In this document: one piece after another, positions 9,601 through 16,548 of the stretch
Numbering within the stretch: the first letter of the stretch is position 1
How the letters are laid out: every line of letters starts with the position of its first letter
Source of the DNA: Ancylobacter sp. WKF20
GTDB taxonomy: Bacteria; Pseudomonadota; Alphaproteobacteria; Rhizobiales; Xanthobacteraceae
Direction of reading: 5' to 3'
Assembly (NCBI RefSeq): GCF_029760895.1
Contig: NZ_CP121679.1
Location: forward strand, 3,516,001-3,580,000
DNA length: 64,000 nt
Position numbers and translations under genes: made by a program
The notes under the pieces: model-generated
What the model was told of the DNA's origin: nothing
Databases searched by the model: none
Seen by the model: the letters and a program-made list of their open reading frames with translations, nothing else

Positions 9601-10320
9601 CTGACCGGCTACAGCCGCTCGACCATCGACGTGGATGATCGCGGCTCCTCGGCCGACAGCGACAATTACGATCTCGGCCTGTATGGCGGCGCGCGCTATG
9701 GCGCGCTCGGCGTGCTGCTCGGCGCCTCCTACACCTGGCACGACGTGTCGATGAGCCGGAGCATCGCCTTCCCCGGCTATGCCGGGGCGGCGTCCTCCAG
9801 CTACGACGCCGCCACCGCCCAGCTCTTCGGCGAGCTGAGCTGGCGCGTGCCGGTGGCGCAGGCGCTGCCCGGCCTGCCGAGCACGGGCACGGGCGCCTAT
9901 GTCGAGCCCTTTGCCGGCCTTGCCTATGTGAGCCTCACCTCGGACGACTTCACCGAGACCGGCTCCACGGCGGCGCTGACCGGCTCGGCGGCCGATGAGA
10001 ACGTGTTCTACTCGACGCTGGGCATTCGCGCTGCGACCGAGGTGGAGCTGAAGGGTGGGGTGAAGGCGCGGCCCTATCTCAGCCTCGGCTGGCAATATGC
10101 CTTCGGTGATGTGGATCCGACGGCGACCCTCGCCTTCGCCTCGGGCAGCGCCGCCTTCCAGGTGTCGGGCCTGCCGATCGCCCAGAACACCGCGCTGGTC
10201 GGCCTCGGCCTTGATGTCGCGCTGTCGGACACGGTGCGGGCGGGCGTGAGCTATGGCGGCCAGTTCGCTTCGGATGCCAGCGACAACACCTTCAAGGGCT
10301 CGCTGAACATCCGCTTCTGA
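6634..10320 (+). CDS. Autotransporter (type Va) with passenger repeats and C-terminal beta-barrel
   Basis: This 1228-aa secreted protein has a long N-terminal signal region with a hydrophobic core (LLAGAALIPMLMGGGAAQAA, cleavage near residue 50). It is followed by a Thr/Gly/Asn-rich passenger rich in short ITNSGT-type repeats over residues ~190-460, typical of right-handed beta-helices. Two PATR-type units (GTGTWVLTGE..GTLQVGNGG and NTLTLTGENTFSG..GTLQIGNGG) lie near residues 540-650. A C-terminal autotransporter barrel starts near residue 940 (GAVLWAQGYGAWGN) and ends in the outer-membrane-type terminal Phe (NIRF). The barrel would insert in the outer membrane and export the passenger. Possible roles are adhesion or biofilm formation; there is no protease or lipase motif. 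The gene stands alone and is convergent with cfa. Confidence 0.92.
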   Translation: MTVKAGNGARIDVRRGDVFARAASARLRQGLLAGAALIPMLMGGGAAQAAPMPSACTVTGTTMLTGCDGTYASVDMTPGTGSLTVDSLVTVSVIYPSPLTLGIYNQTVTLTGTTVLDNPDYSALIMQFGTDHDAHVIAVTVNATVNIGSNVVATAEDGFGTIWVRNDYGGSVTIDNAGTITYTATNDGDLVAAISGVTNFGPVTITNSGAVTSNNAWGIYADGNYRGPTDGQRETVSVTNTESGVVTAYTAGIRVIDYYGLAELTNEGTVTSTLRQALVAWSNNGDTTITNSGTATSQNDNAVYAMTEIGKVTVTNSGTVTAYGDPTLDAAHIALTETLSGFNGLRGTAYTSGDIEITNEATGIVSAVRDAAILAETPVGDITITNAGQLTGKYGIVANSGFATGGSSATVPTTQGDIDVTNSGQITATDLAVSLDATTNRLDNSGTIETSGTTAVETGNGNSTVINSGTIAAATASDIAVSMGTGSNRFVLADTATVTGIVTNASSGNTLELTGSASGTFNLDSVNDTGAYRGFGNLEKSGTGTWVLTGESPTLTGTVTVSAGTLQVGNGGTSGTIAANVSIASGATLTINRSDDLVFANVISGTGSLVKDGANTLTLTGENTFSGVVTINAGTLQIGNGGATGSIAGDIVNNAALVFNRTGTYDFPGTITGSGSVTILSGTVNFIGASGYTGPIDVAGADLVLTEGSTSSSTFTVTGGGVLSGEGTIAGLSVGNGGSVAPGYSPGTLTVAGNVDFGGGSTYVVDIAADGTHDLILATGTATLSGGTVQVVAEAGYVTPLATYTILTAGGGLTGTFDTVSSNFAFLTPILGYDASNVYLTLARNDISFASVGQTANQQATGAGVETLGLGNPVYDAVLSISTTNAPIAFDALSGEAYATVTTIFAQQSSYLREAVGGRVRQGFAEDAAASGPQTAALTPGSGAVLWAQGYGAWGNNSSNGNAASADSTVGGFFAGADIPLGDSWRFGVLTGYSRSTIDVDDRGSSADSDNYDLGLYGGARYGALGVLLGASYTWHDVSMSRSIAFPGYAGAASSSYDAATAQLFGELSWRVPVAQALPGLPSTGTGAYVEPFAGLAYVSLTSDDFTETGSTAALTGSAADENVFYSTLGIRAATEVELKGGVKARPYLSLGWQYAFGDVDPTATLAFASGSAAFQVSGLPIAQNTALVGLGLDVALSDTVRAGVSYGGQFASDASDNTFKGSLNIRF

Positions 10321-10328
10321 CCCTCGCG

Positions 10329-10359
10329 CCGCCCGGTCCCATCGGGGCCGGCCGGGCGG
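10329..10359. terminator. GC-rich hairpin between convergent genes
   Basis: CCGCCCGG (10329-10336) pairs with CCGGGCGG (10352-10359), giving an 8-bp stem between the autotransporter stop and the cfa-like gene stop. There is no U-run on either side, so it is only a possible bidirectional terminator. Confidence 0.35.
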
Positions 10360-10362
10360 GTA

Positions 10363-11583
10363 TCAGCCGCGCAGCTTGTAGAGGCCGACGTCGATGACGC
10401 CGGCCCGGAAGCCGCCCTCGCAATAGGCGAGGTAATAGTCCCACAGCCGGCGAAACGATTCGCTGAAGCCGAGGCGCTGCACGTCCGGCCAGGACGCGTG
10501 GAAGCGCCGGCGCCACTCCGCCAGCGTCAGCGCATAGCCCATGCCGAAATGGTCGGCCCGCTCCAGCGTCAGCCCGGCATCCGCCGCCAGCCCGTCAATG
10601 GCGCTCTTGGTCGGCAGCATCCCGCCGGGGAAGATGTGGCGCTGGATGAAGTCCGGGTCGCGACGGTAGGAGTCGAACTTGTCCTCGGCGATGGTGATGA
10701 CCTGAAGCACGGCGATGCCGCCTTCCTTCAGCCGCTCGCGCAGCGCGCCGAAATAGACCGGCCAGTAGGTCTCGCCGACCGCCTCCATCATCTCGATGGA
10801 GACGATGCGGTCATAGCGACCATCGGCGTCGCGGTAGTCCTGAAGGCGCAGATCCACCTGATCGGACAGGCCGCGCTCGACCATGAGCTGCTCGGCATGG
10901 GCCAACTGCTCGCGCGACAGGGTAAGCCCGGTGACGCGCGCGCCGGCGTCGCCCATGGCGCCCGCAAGGCCGCCCCAGCCGCAGCCGATTTCCAGCACGC
11001 TGTCGCCCGCCTCAAGCTCCAGCAGATCGAGGATGCGGGCGATCTTGGCCTGCTGCGCGGCCTCCAGCGATTGGGTGCGGTCCTCGAACAGCGCCGAGGA
11101 ATAGGTCATGGAGGGGTCGAGCCAGAGCCGGTAGAAATCATTGCCGAGGTCGTAATGGAACGCGATGTTGCGGCGGCTTCCGCGCTTGGAATTGGCGTTC
11201 AGCGCATGGCTCAGCCGGTTCCACAGCCGCAGCGGCAGCATGGCGGCGATGGTGCGGGTCATCTGCGCCTGGTTGAGCGCGGCGAGCTCGATCAGGGCGG
11301 CGAGGTCCGGGCTGGTCCAGTCGCCGTCAATATAGGCGTCGGAGAAGCCGATATCGCCGCCGGCGAGCAGGCGGCGTATGGCGCGCCAGCGGTGCAGCAC
11401 CAGCGTCGCCTCGGGGCCCGCCTCGGCGCCGCGCCCGCTCAGGCGCTGGCCGCCGGGAAGCACCACGTGCAGCCGGCCCAGCGTCACGGTGGCGAGCAGG
11501 CGCGCGACCACCAGACGGCCGATGAACGAATCGCTGCGCGCCGGTTCGGCGGTGGCCGTAACGTGGTCGCTTTCAGTCAGCAT
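10363..11583 (-). CDS. Cyclopropane-fatty-acyl-phospholipid synthase-family SAM methyltransferase
   Basis: This 406-aa protein is of the CFA synthase/mycolic-acid methyltransferase family, which methylates unsaturated acyl chains in membrane phospholipids using S-adenosylmethionine. The SAM-binding motif is VLEIGCGWGGLAGAMG near residue 196. Family signatures IAFHYDLGNDFYRLW and MTYSSALF precede it, and SIEMMEAVGETYWPVYF follows. The ATG at 11583 overlaps the stop of the DUF1365 gene by 11 nt, and DUF1365 in turn overlaps the FAD oxidoreductase gene. It is therefore the third gene of an operon read from a RpoE-type promoter at 13886-13912. It could be a true cyclopropane synthase or a methylase making methyl-branched unsaturated acyl chains (UfaM-like); sequence alone does not decide. 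Confidence 0.92.
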   Translation of the reverse strand: MLTESDHVTATAEPARSDSFIGRLVVARLLATVTLGRLHVVLPGGQRLSGRGAEAGPEATLVLHRWRAIRRLLAGGDIGFSDAYIDGDWTSPDLAALIELAALNQAQMTRTIAAMLPLRLWNRLSHALNANSKRGSRRNIAFHYDLGNDFYRLWLDPSMTYSSALFEDRTQSLEAAQQAKIARILDLLELEAGDSVLEIGCGWGGLAGAMGDAGARVTGLTLSREQLAHAEQLMVERGLSDQVDLRLQDYRDADGRYDRIVSIEMMEAVGETYWPVYFGALRERLKEGGIAVLQVITIAEDKFDSYRRDPDFIQRHIFPGGMLPTKSAIDGLAADAGLTLERADHFGMGYALTLAEWRRRFHASWPDVQRLGFSESFRRLWDYYLAYCEGGFRAGVIDVGLYKLRG

Positions 11584-12478
11584 GCACGATCCTCGGGGTC
11601 TGCGGAGTGGACGGAAGGGGGACGGTGGCAAGCGGGCCTGGGAGTGGGACGGCGGGGAGCGAGACCGCGTCCGCCGGTGGCGGCGGGCGGCGCCGCAAGC
11701 CTATCCCCTTGGCCCAGATGAATAACGCCTCCCAGTGAATACCGGCCATCACTTTGAGCGTAAGCAGCGGATAGGAAAAGAGTGCCCGTGCCAGCGTGCC
11801 ATCGGTGAGCGGGCGGCGATGCGCGCGGTGGGCGGCGACGAGGACCGGGCCCTCGTGGTCATGGGCGGTGATGGCAACCGTGAAGGCCTCGCCCGGCGGC
11901 TCGACGCGGAAGGCGTAGTCGAGCCCCATATCCATGAAGGGCGAGACATAGAAGCACTTCGCCGCGCTCTGCCGGACCATGCCGCCGGTGCCCTCGCCGG
12001 GCGCCACCGGGATGAAATAGCTGTGGCGCTGGCCGAAGGTGTTGTTCACCTCATAGAGCAGGGCGGCGAGCGTGCCGTCCGCCCGGTGGCAGAAATAGAT
12101 GCTGAGCGGGTTGAAGGCGTAGCCGAACAGGCGCGGCATGGTCAGCAGGCGGATCGCCCCGCCATCGGGGGCGAGGCCGGCCTGGCGCATCACCTCTTCG
12201 GCATAGGCCTTGAGCGGCGTGCCGTCGCCGCGCCCGTAATCGGCGTCGTGCAGGCTGAACAGGTTGAAGCGGTTATGCGCGAACAGTCGCAGCCGCTTAT
12301 CGAGCGCCGGCAGTTCGTCGAGATCGACCAGCAGCGAGAACAGCCGGTAGCGCAGCCGGTGCTTGCGCGGGCGCAGCCGGGCATGGATCACCGCGCCGGC
12401 GTAAAGCGCGGAGCCGCGTGACAGACCTTCGGGCGCGGCCAACTCGCGGGCCGCGCCGGCTTGGTCGCCGCAGCTCAT
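11573..12478 (-). CDS. DUF1365 domain-containing protein
   Basis: The 301-aa product belongs to the DUF1365 family. The N-terminal signature (SALYAGAVIHARLRP, then RYRLFSLLVDLDEL) and the central FGYAFNPLSIYFC block around residue 120 are characteristic, followed by EVNNTFGQRHSY. No catalytic function is established for the family. It is almost always found beside an FAD-dependent amine-oxidase-like protein and a CFA-like methyltransferase, as here, so a role in modifying membrane fatty acids is inferred. The ATG at 12478 overlaps the preceding stop (ATGA), and its own stop lies inside the start of the cfa-like gene. There are no signal peptide or clear transmembrane spans except a weakly hydrophobic C-terminal stretch. 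A Pro-rich tail ends the protein. Confidence 0.88.
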   Translation of the reverse strand: MSCGDQAGAARELAAPEGLSRGSALYAGAVIHARLRPRKHRLRYRLFSLLVDLDELPALDKRLRLFAHNRFNLFSLHDADYGRGDGTPLKAYAEEVMRQAGLAPDGGAIRLLTMPRLFGYAFNPLSIYFCHRADGTLAALLYEVNNTFGQRHSYFIPVAPGEGTGGMVRQSAAKCFYVSPFMDMGLDYAFRVEPPGEAFTVAITAHDHEGPVLVAAHRAHRRPLTDGTLARALFSYPLLTLKVMAGIHWEALFIWAKGIGLRRRPPPPADAVSLPAVPLPGPLATVPLPSTPQTPRIVHAD

Positions 12479-13836
12479 GCCGCCACCCCGCCGCCGAACT
12501 GGCGGAAGGGCACGGGACCGACATGGATGCGCCCGCTCTCCTGCGCGACATTCCACGGCCGGCGCACGCCGCCCAGCGCCTCGGCGACGGCAAGGCCGGC
12601 CTGCAGCCCGTCCTCATGGAAGCCCGCGCCGAAATAGGCGCCGCAGAACCACACCCCGCCCTCGCCCTGCAGCGACCAGAGCCGCTTCTGGGCGGCCATG
12701 GCGCGGCCATCGAACAGCGGGTGGCGGTAGCTCTGGGTGTAGTGGACGGTCTCGGGATGCGGGTCCGTCAGCGGGTTGAGGGTGACGAAGAGCGGCGTCG
12801 AACCGGGGAGATTCTGCAGCTTGTTCATCCAGTAGGTGACGGAGAGCGCCCCCGGCCGGTCCTGCTGCGCCAGATAGTTCCACGCCGCCCAGGCGCGCCG
12901 GCGCACCGGCATGAGGCTCGGGTCGGAATGCAGCACGGTCTCGTTCACCGAATAGCTGAAGGCGCCCAGCACGTCCCGCTCGCGCGCGGTCGGCGCCTCG
13001 ATGAGGCGCAGCGCCTGGTCGGCGTGGCAGGCGAGCACCACCTCGTCGAAGCGGCGGTGATGGCCGTCCGCGTCGATCACCTCGACCCCGCGGGCGTCGC
13101 GCCGCACCGCCACGACGGGGGTGCGGGTGACCGCCTCGCCGCGCATGGCGCCGTGCAGCCGCTTCACATATTCCCGGCTGCCGCCGCGCACCGTGCGCCA
13201 GATCGGCCGGCCGGTGAGCTTCAACAGTCCGTGATTCGCGCAGAAGCGGGTGAAGGCGGTGAAGGGATAGCGCCCGACCTCGCCGGCCGGCGTCGACCAG
13301 ATGGCGGCGGCCATCGGGTAGAGATGGTCCTCGCGGAAGGCGAGGCTGTAGCCATTTGCGTCGAGATAGTCGGCAAGGCTGCCCTCGAAGCTCTCCGCGT
13401 CGCGCGGCGCCTCGCGGTAGAAGCGCAGCAGGTCGCGCAGCATGGCCCAGTGGCGCGGGCGGACCAGATTGCGCCGCTGCGCGAACAGGCCCGGCAGGTT
13501 GGCGCCGGAATATTCCAGCCGGCCGCCATCGAGCGAGACGGCAAAGGACATGTCGGTCGCCTGCGTGCCGACGCCCAGATGCTCGAACAGCGCGGTGAGG
13601 TTGGGATAGGTCGGGGTGTTGTAGACGATGAAGCCGGTATCGACCGCGAGCCCCGCGGCATCGCGGGTATGGGCATGGCCGCCCAGCCGCGGTTCGGCCT
13701 CATAGAGCGTCACATTATGGGCCTGCGACAGCAGCCAGGCGGCGGAGAGCCCGGAGACGCCGCTGCCCACCACGGCCACATCCAGTCGACGCGGCGGCGC
13801 GGGAGAAAGCGATGCAGGCTCGATACGCAAAGTCAC
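12475..13836 (-). CDS. FAD/NAD(P)-binding oxidoreductase (amine oxidase/desaturase-like)
   Basis: This 453-aa flavoprotein has the FAD Rossmann motif VVGSGVSGLSAAWLL (G24-x-G-x-x-G29), followed by the ADP-ribose-binding acidic residue in LYEAEPRLGGHAHT. It resembles phytoene-desaturase/amine-oxidase-type proteins that sit at the head of the FAD-DUF1365-CFA cluster. In alphaproteobacteria these clusters act on acyl chains, so oxidation or desaturation of a lipid is the likely role (inference). Translation starts at a GTG (13836). The -10 element of the promoter at 13886-13912 lies about 50 nt upstream, leaving a short leader. It is the first gene of the three-gene minus-strand operon, divergent from the sigma factor gene. 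Confidence 0.88.
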   Translation of the reverse strand: MTLRIEPASLSPAPPRRLDVAVVGSGVSGLSAAWLLSQAHNVTLYEAEPRLGGHAHTRDAAGLAVDTGFIVYNTPTYPNLTALFEHLGVGTQATDMSFAVSLDGGRLEYSGANLPGLFAQRRNLVRPRHWAMLRDLLRFYREAPRDAESFEGSLADYLDANGYSLAFREDHLYPMAAAIWSTPAGEVGRYPFTAFTRFCANHGLLKLTGRPIWRTVRGGSREYVKRLHGAMRGEAVTRTPVVAVRRDARGVEVIDADGHHRRFDEVVLACHADQALRLIEAPTARERDVLGAFSYSVNETVLHSDPSLMPVRRRAWAAWNYLAQQDRPGALSVTYWMNKLQNLPGSTPLFVTLNPLTDPHPETVHYTQSYRHPLFDGRAMAAQKRLWSLQGEGGVWFCGAYFGAGFHEDGLQAGLAVAEALGGVRRPWNVAQESGRIHVGPVPFRQFGGGVAA

Positions 13837-13885
13837 CGGCGATCTCCCAGACGAGGCAAGCGATAGGATCGAAGTTGTTTCCGCT

Positions 13886-13912
13886 ATACGCTACCGTGTT
13901 GACGATAGATCA
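13886..13912 (-). promoter_or_regulatory. Predicted RpoE (ECF11-type) promoter for the FAD-DUF1365-CFA operon
   Basis: On the minus strand TGATC (13912-13908) and CGTAT (13890-13886) are separated by exactly 17 nt. The same motif with the same spacing precedes rpoE and the DUF2177 gene. The first gene of the operon starts at 13836, so the leader would be about 40-45 nt. Confidence 0.75.
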
Positions 13913-13925
13913 CCGAGGTAAAAGG

Positions 13926-13952
13926 TGATCCGCCACCGAACCGGCGGCGTAT
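13926..13952 (+). promoter_or_regulatory. Predicted RpoE (ECF11-type) autoregulatory promoter of rpoE-chrR
   Basis: TGATC (13926-13930), a 17-nt spacer, then CGTAT (13948-13952). The -35 element lies 13 nt from the divergent -35 element of the FAD operon, so the two promoters are back to back. An ATG at 13951 lies inside the -10 element, so it cannot be the translation start of rpoE if this promoter is used. Confidence 0.75.
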
Positions 13953-14028
13953 GAGGGGCATGAATGCAGAGCCAGCCATCCATCGGTCGAGACGTTCGGG
14001 AAGCCGTACTGGGTTGCGGAGTCCCATT

Positions 14029-14607
14029 GTGACGGATGTTGCCTTGAGCGGCGCCATGCCGAATGGGGAAGAATTCGACCGGCTGATCGCCCAGATCGCG
14101 TCTGACCGCGACAAACAGGCGTTCGCCTTGCTCTACAAGCATTTCGCGCCGCGGCTGAAAGCCTTTCTGCTGCGCTCGGGCCTCCCCAATGCCGTGGCGG
14201 AGGAACTGGCGCAGGAGGCCATGCTTTCGGTCTGGCGCAAGGCCACCTATTTCGATCCGCAACGCGCCGGGGCAGCGACGTGGATCTTCACCATCGCCCG
14301 TAACCTGCGGATCGACTATCTGCGGCGCGACCGGACCACCTCCGCTCCCGATGTGGAGCCGGAAGAGACGGTCGACGACGTCCAGAATGGCGAAACCTTC
14401 CTGATACGGACCGAGCGCGAGGAACGCCTGCGCATTGCCATGAAGAGCCTCTCTCCCGAACAGGCGACGATCGTCCGCCTCTCCTTCTTCAACGAAAAAC
14501 CCCACTCGGAAATCGCCAGCGAACTCGGCCTGCCGCTCGGCACGGTCAAGTCGCGCGTGCGCCTTGCCCTCGGCAAGCTGCGCGCCATGCTGGAGGGTCA
14601 GCTTTGA
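14029..14607 (+). CDS. rpoE: RNA polymerase ECF sigma factor, RpoE (ECF11, ChrR-controlled)
   Basis: This 192-aa sigma-70 family protein of the ECF type has region 2 (AEELAQEAMLSVWRKA, then TWIFTIARNLRIDYLR) and region 4 with a helix-turn-helix (HSEIASELGLPLGTVKSRV). The adjacent zinc anti-sigma gene identifies it as the ECF11 group, whose Rhodobacter sphaeroides member responds to singlet oxygen and organic hydroperoxides. The start is taken as the GTG at 14029, with GCGGAG about 8 nt upstream. An upstream ATG at 13951 falls in the -10 box; an internal ATG at 14056 is also possible. The stop overlaps the chrR start. Likely targets in this window are its own gene, the divergent lipid operon and the DUF2177 gene. 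Confidence 0.93.
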   Translation: MTDVALSGAMPNGEEFDRLIAQIASDRDKQAFALLYKHFAPRLKAFLLRSGLPNAVAEELAQEAMLSVWRKATYFDPQRAGAATWIFTIARNLRIDYLRRDRTTSAPDVEPEETVDDVQNGETFLIRTEREERLRIAMKSLSPEQATIVRLSFFNEKPHSEIASELGLPLGTVKSRVRLALGKLRAMLEGQL

Positions 14608-15260
14608 GCATCCAGCATCATCCCAGCGACGAAACCCTGCTGCGCTACGCCGCCGGCCGCCTGCCGACCGCGCCGAGCCTCGTGATCGCCACCCATCTTG
14701 CCAGCTGCCCGGCCTGCCAGGCGCGCGTCGGCACCTTCGAGGCCATGGGCGGCGCCCTCTTGGAGCAGGTGACGCCCGAGCCGATGGAGCCGGAGGCGCT
14801 CGCCCGCCTTCTCGCGCAGATCGACGCGCCGCAGGCCCCGCGCCGCCCAACTCCGCCGCGCAAGCCGGCGCCGACCCTGCCCGGTGGCATCCCGCTGCCC
14901 GCGCCCCTGCGCGGGTGCGAGATGGGCCGATGGCGATGGCTCGGTCCGGGGGTGCGGGCAAGCTCGCTCACCTTGCCTTATGACCGCTCCGCGCGGCTCA
15001 CCTTGCTGCGCGTCGGGCCCGGCCGGAAGCTGCCCGAGCACGGCCATACCGGGCTGGAATTCACCCAGATCATCACCGGCTCCTTCTCCGACGGCTTCGG
15101 CCAATACCGGCCGGGCGACCTCAGCGAGATGGATGCGGAGATCGACCACCAGCCCGTGGTCGATCCTGATGGCGAATGCATCTGCCTTACCGCCATGGAA
15201 GGCGAGATGCGCATTGGCGGCATGTTTGGCCGCCTGCTGACCTCCATCGCGCGCATCTGA
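14604..15260 (+). CDS. chrR: Zinc-dependent anti-sigma factor ChrR
   Basis: The 218-aa ChrR-family protein holds RpoE inactive in the cytoplasm until singlet oxygen or related stress. The N-terminal anti-sigma domain has the zinc ligands at H6, H31, C35 and C38 (HLASCPAC), the same spacing as the Rhodobacter protein. A Pro-rich linker (residues ~75-100) leads to a C-terminal cupin domain with candidate second-metal ligands H146, H148, E152 and H182. That domain is needed for the stress response in the known system. Translation starts at a TTG that overlaps the rpoE stop (TTGA); GGAGGG six nt upstream supports it. The two proteins are thus translationally coupled, with a weak start for the inhibitor. 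Confidence 0.94.
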   Translation: MSIQHHPSDETLLRYAAGRLPTAPSLVIATHLASCPACQARVGTFEAMGGALLEQVTPEPMEPEALARLLAQIDAPQAPRRPTPPRKPAPTLPGGIPLPAPLRGCEMGRWRWLGPGVRASSLTLPYDRSARLTLLRVGPGRKLPEHGHTGLEFTQIITGSFSDGFGQYRPGDLSEMDAEIDHQPVVDPDGECICLTAMEGEMRIGGMFGRLLTSIARI

Positions 15261-15276
15261 CCGGGAGCCGACCCTG

Positions 15277-16098
15277 ATGGCCGGCACCCTCGCACTCCTT
15301 CTGCTCGCGGCCCTCGGCGTCATGGCGCTGGCCATGACGCTCGCCTGGGTGCTTGCGCGGCGCACCGGCAGCCATGGCTGGGTCGATACGGTCTGGTCCT
15401 TCGCGGTCGGGCTGACAGCCGTGACGCTGGCGCTTCTGCCGCTCACCCCCGAATCACCCACGCTGCGGCAGATCGTGGTGGCCGCCGCCGCCGGCCTGTG
15501 GTCGCTGCGGCTCGGCTCGCATATCCTCGCCCGCACGCTGAAGGGCGGCGACGATCCCCGCTATGCGGAACTGGTGCGCGAATGGGGGCCGTCGGCGCCG
15601 AGCCGGCTGTTTCTTTTTCTGCAGATTCAGGCGGTTTGCGGTCTCATCCTCGCCGGCGCGGTGATGGCGGCGGCGCATGCGCCCATGCCCTTCGGCAGCG
15701 TGTGGGACATTCTGGGGCTGCTCGTCATCGTCGTCGCGGTGGCCGGCGAGGGGCTGGCCGACCGCCAGCTCGCGGCCTTCCGGGCCAATCCCTCCAATCG
15801 CGGCAAGGTCTGCGACGTCGGTCTGTGGGGCGTGAGCCGTCATCCGAACTATTTCTTCGAATGGATGGCGTGGGTCGCCTACCCGCTCTTCGCCATCGAC
15901 ACCGGCGGCGATTATCTCGTCGGCTATGCGGCATTGGCCGGGCCGGCGCTGATGTACTGGTTGCTGGTCCATGCCTCCGGCATTCCGCCGACCGAGGCGC
16001 ATATGCTGCGCTCGCGCGGCGACGCCTTCCGCGCCTATATGGCCCGCGTCAACAGCTTTTGGCCCGGCCCGCCGAAGAAGCCCGGTCGGGGCCGCTAG
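15277..16098 (+). CDS. DUF1295 membrane protein (steroid 5-alpha-reductase-like)
   Basis: This 273-aa inner-membrane protein has six or so hydrophobic helices and the C-terminal family signature GVSRHPNYFFEWMAWV near residue 185, ending with a short basic tail. DUF1295 proteins belong to the same clan as steroid 5-alpha reductases and isoprenylcysteine methyltransferases, so NAD(P)H-dependent reduction or methylation of a lipid is plausible but unproven. The ATG lies 17 nt after chrR with GGGAG just upstream, so it is the third gene of the rpoE operon and expected to be induced with it. Homologues recur in RpoE-ChrR and FAD-DUF1365-CFA gene clusters. It is convergent with the DUF2177 gene, with only 4 nt between the stops. 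Confidence 0.9.
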   Translation: MAGTLALLLLAALGVMALAMTLAWVLARRTGSHGWVDTVWSFAVGLTAVTLALLPLTPESPTLRQIVVAAAAGLWSLRLGSHILARTLKGGDDPRYAELVREWGPSAPSRLFLFLQIQAVCGLILAGAVMAAAHAPMPFGSVWDILGLLVIVVAVAGEGLADRQLAAFRANPSNRGKVCDVGLWGVSRHPNYFFEWMAWVAYPLFAIDTGGDYLVGYAALAGPALMYWLLVHASGIPPTEAHMLRSRGDAFRAYMARVNSFWPGPPKKPGRGR

Positions 16099-16102
16099 AG
16101 CC

Positions 16103-16519
16103 TTAGAGCCCCATCCAGCGCCCGAGGCCGCGCGCCGCGAGAAAGCCGAGCGTGGCGGAGACGCCGGTGGCGAAAGTGCCCCAGCTCATGTCGATGACGG
16201 TGAGGGCGGTCGGCCAGTTCTTCAGCGTCGCCTGGTTGGTCAGGTCATAGGTGCCATAGGCCATCAGCCCGAACAGCAGGCCATAGACCAGCGCCGTCGT
16301 CCATTTGCCCGACACGATGGCGGGATGGATGGCGAAGATCACGATGCCGACAATGTACATCAGGTAGAAGATGGCGGCCGGGGCGAGACTGAACCCGTCC
16401 TGCGCCAGATCGCCCATCAGCGGCCGGTAGATCCGCGTCGCCATGGTGCCGAGCCAGACCGAATCAAGCGCGAGAAACGCGAGCCCGGTGGCGAGATAGG
16501 AGAGGACGTAAATCGCCAT
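16103..16519 (-). CDS. DUF2177 membrane protein
   Basis: This 138-aa protein is made of four hydrophobic helices and matches DUF2177 (N-terminal AIYVLSYLATGLAFLALDSVWLG; central YGTYDLTNQATLKNW is the most conserved family block; MSWGTFATG follows). The function of the family is unknown, but it recurs beside CFA, DUF1365 and RpoE/ChrR genes. The start is the ATG at 16519, preceded by GGGGA. A perfect copy of the RpoE-type promoter motif lies at 16549-16575, giving a leader of roughly 20-25 nt. The gene is convergent with the DUF1295 gene and is a separate transcription unit of the same predicted regulon. Confidence 0.88.
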   Translation of the reverse strand: MAIYVLSYLATGLAFLALDSVWLGTMATRIYRPLMGDLAQDGFSLAPAAIFYLMYIVGIVIFAIHPAIVSGKWTTALVYGLLFGLMAYGTYDLTNQATLKNWPTALTVIDMSWGTFATGVSATLGFLAARGLGRWMGL

Positions 16520-16548
16520 GGCGTTTCCCCGCGGGTGACAGACCGGAG

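Noticed and set aside
8353..10095. Long antisense open frame opposite the autotransporter barrel
   Set aside because: Arg/Gly/Ala-rich, no ribosome site, and fully covered by a well-supported gene.
13951..14028. ATG at 13951 as start of rpoE
   Set aside because: It overlaps the predicted -10 element; the GTG at 14029 has a ribosome site and gives normal ECF length.
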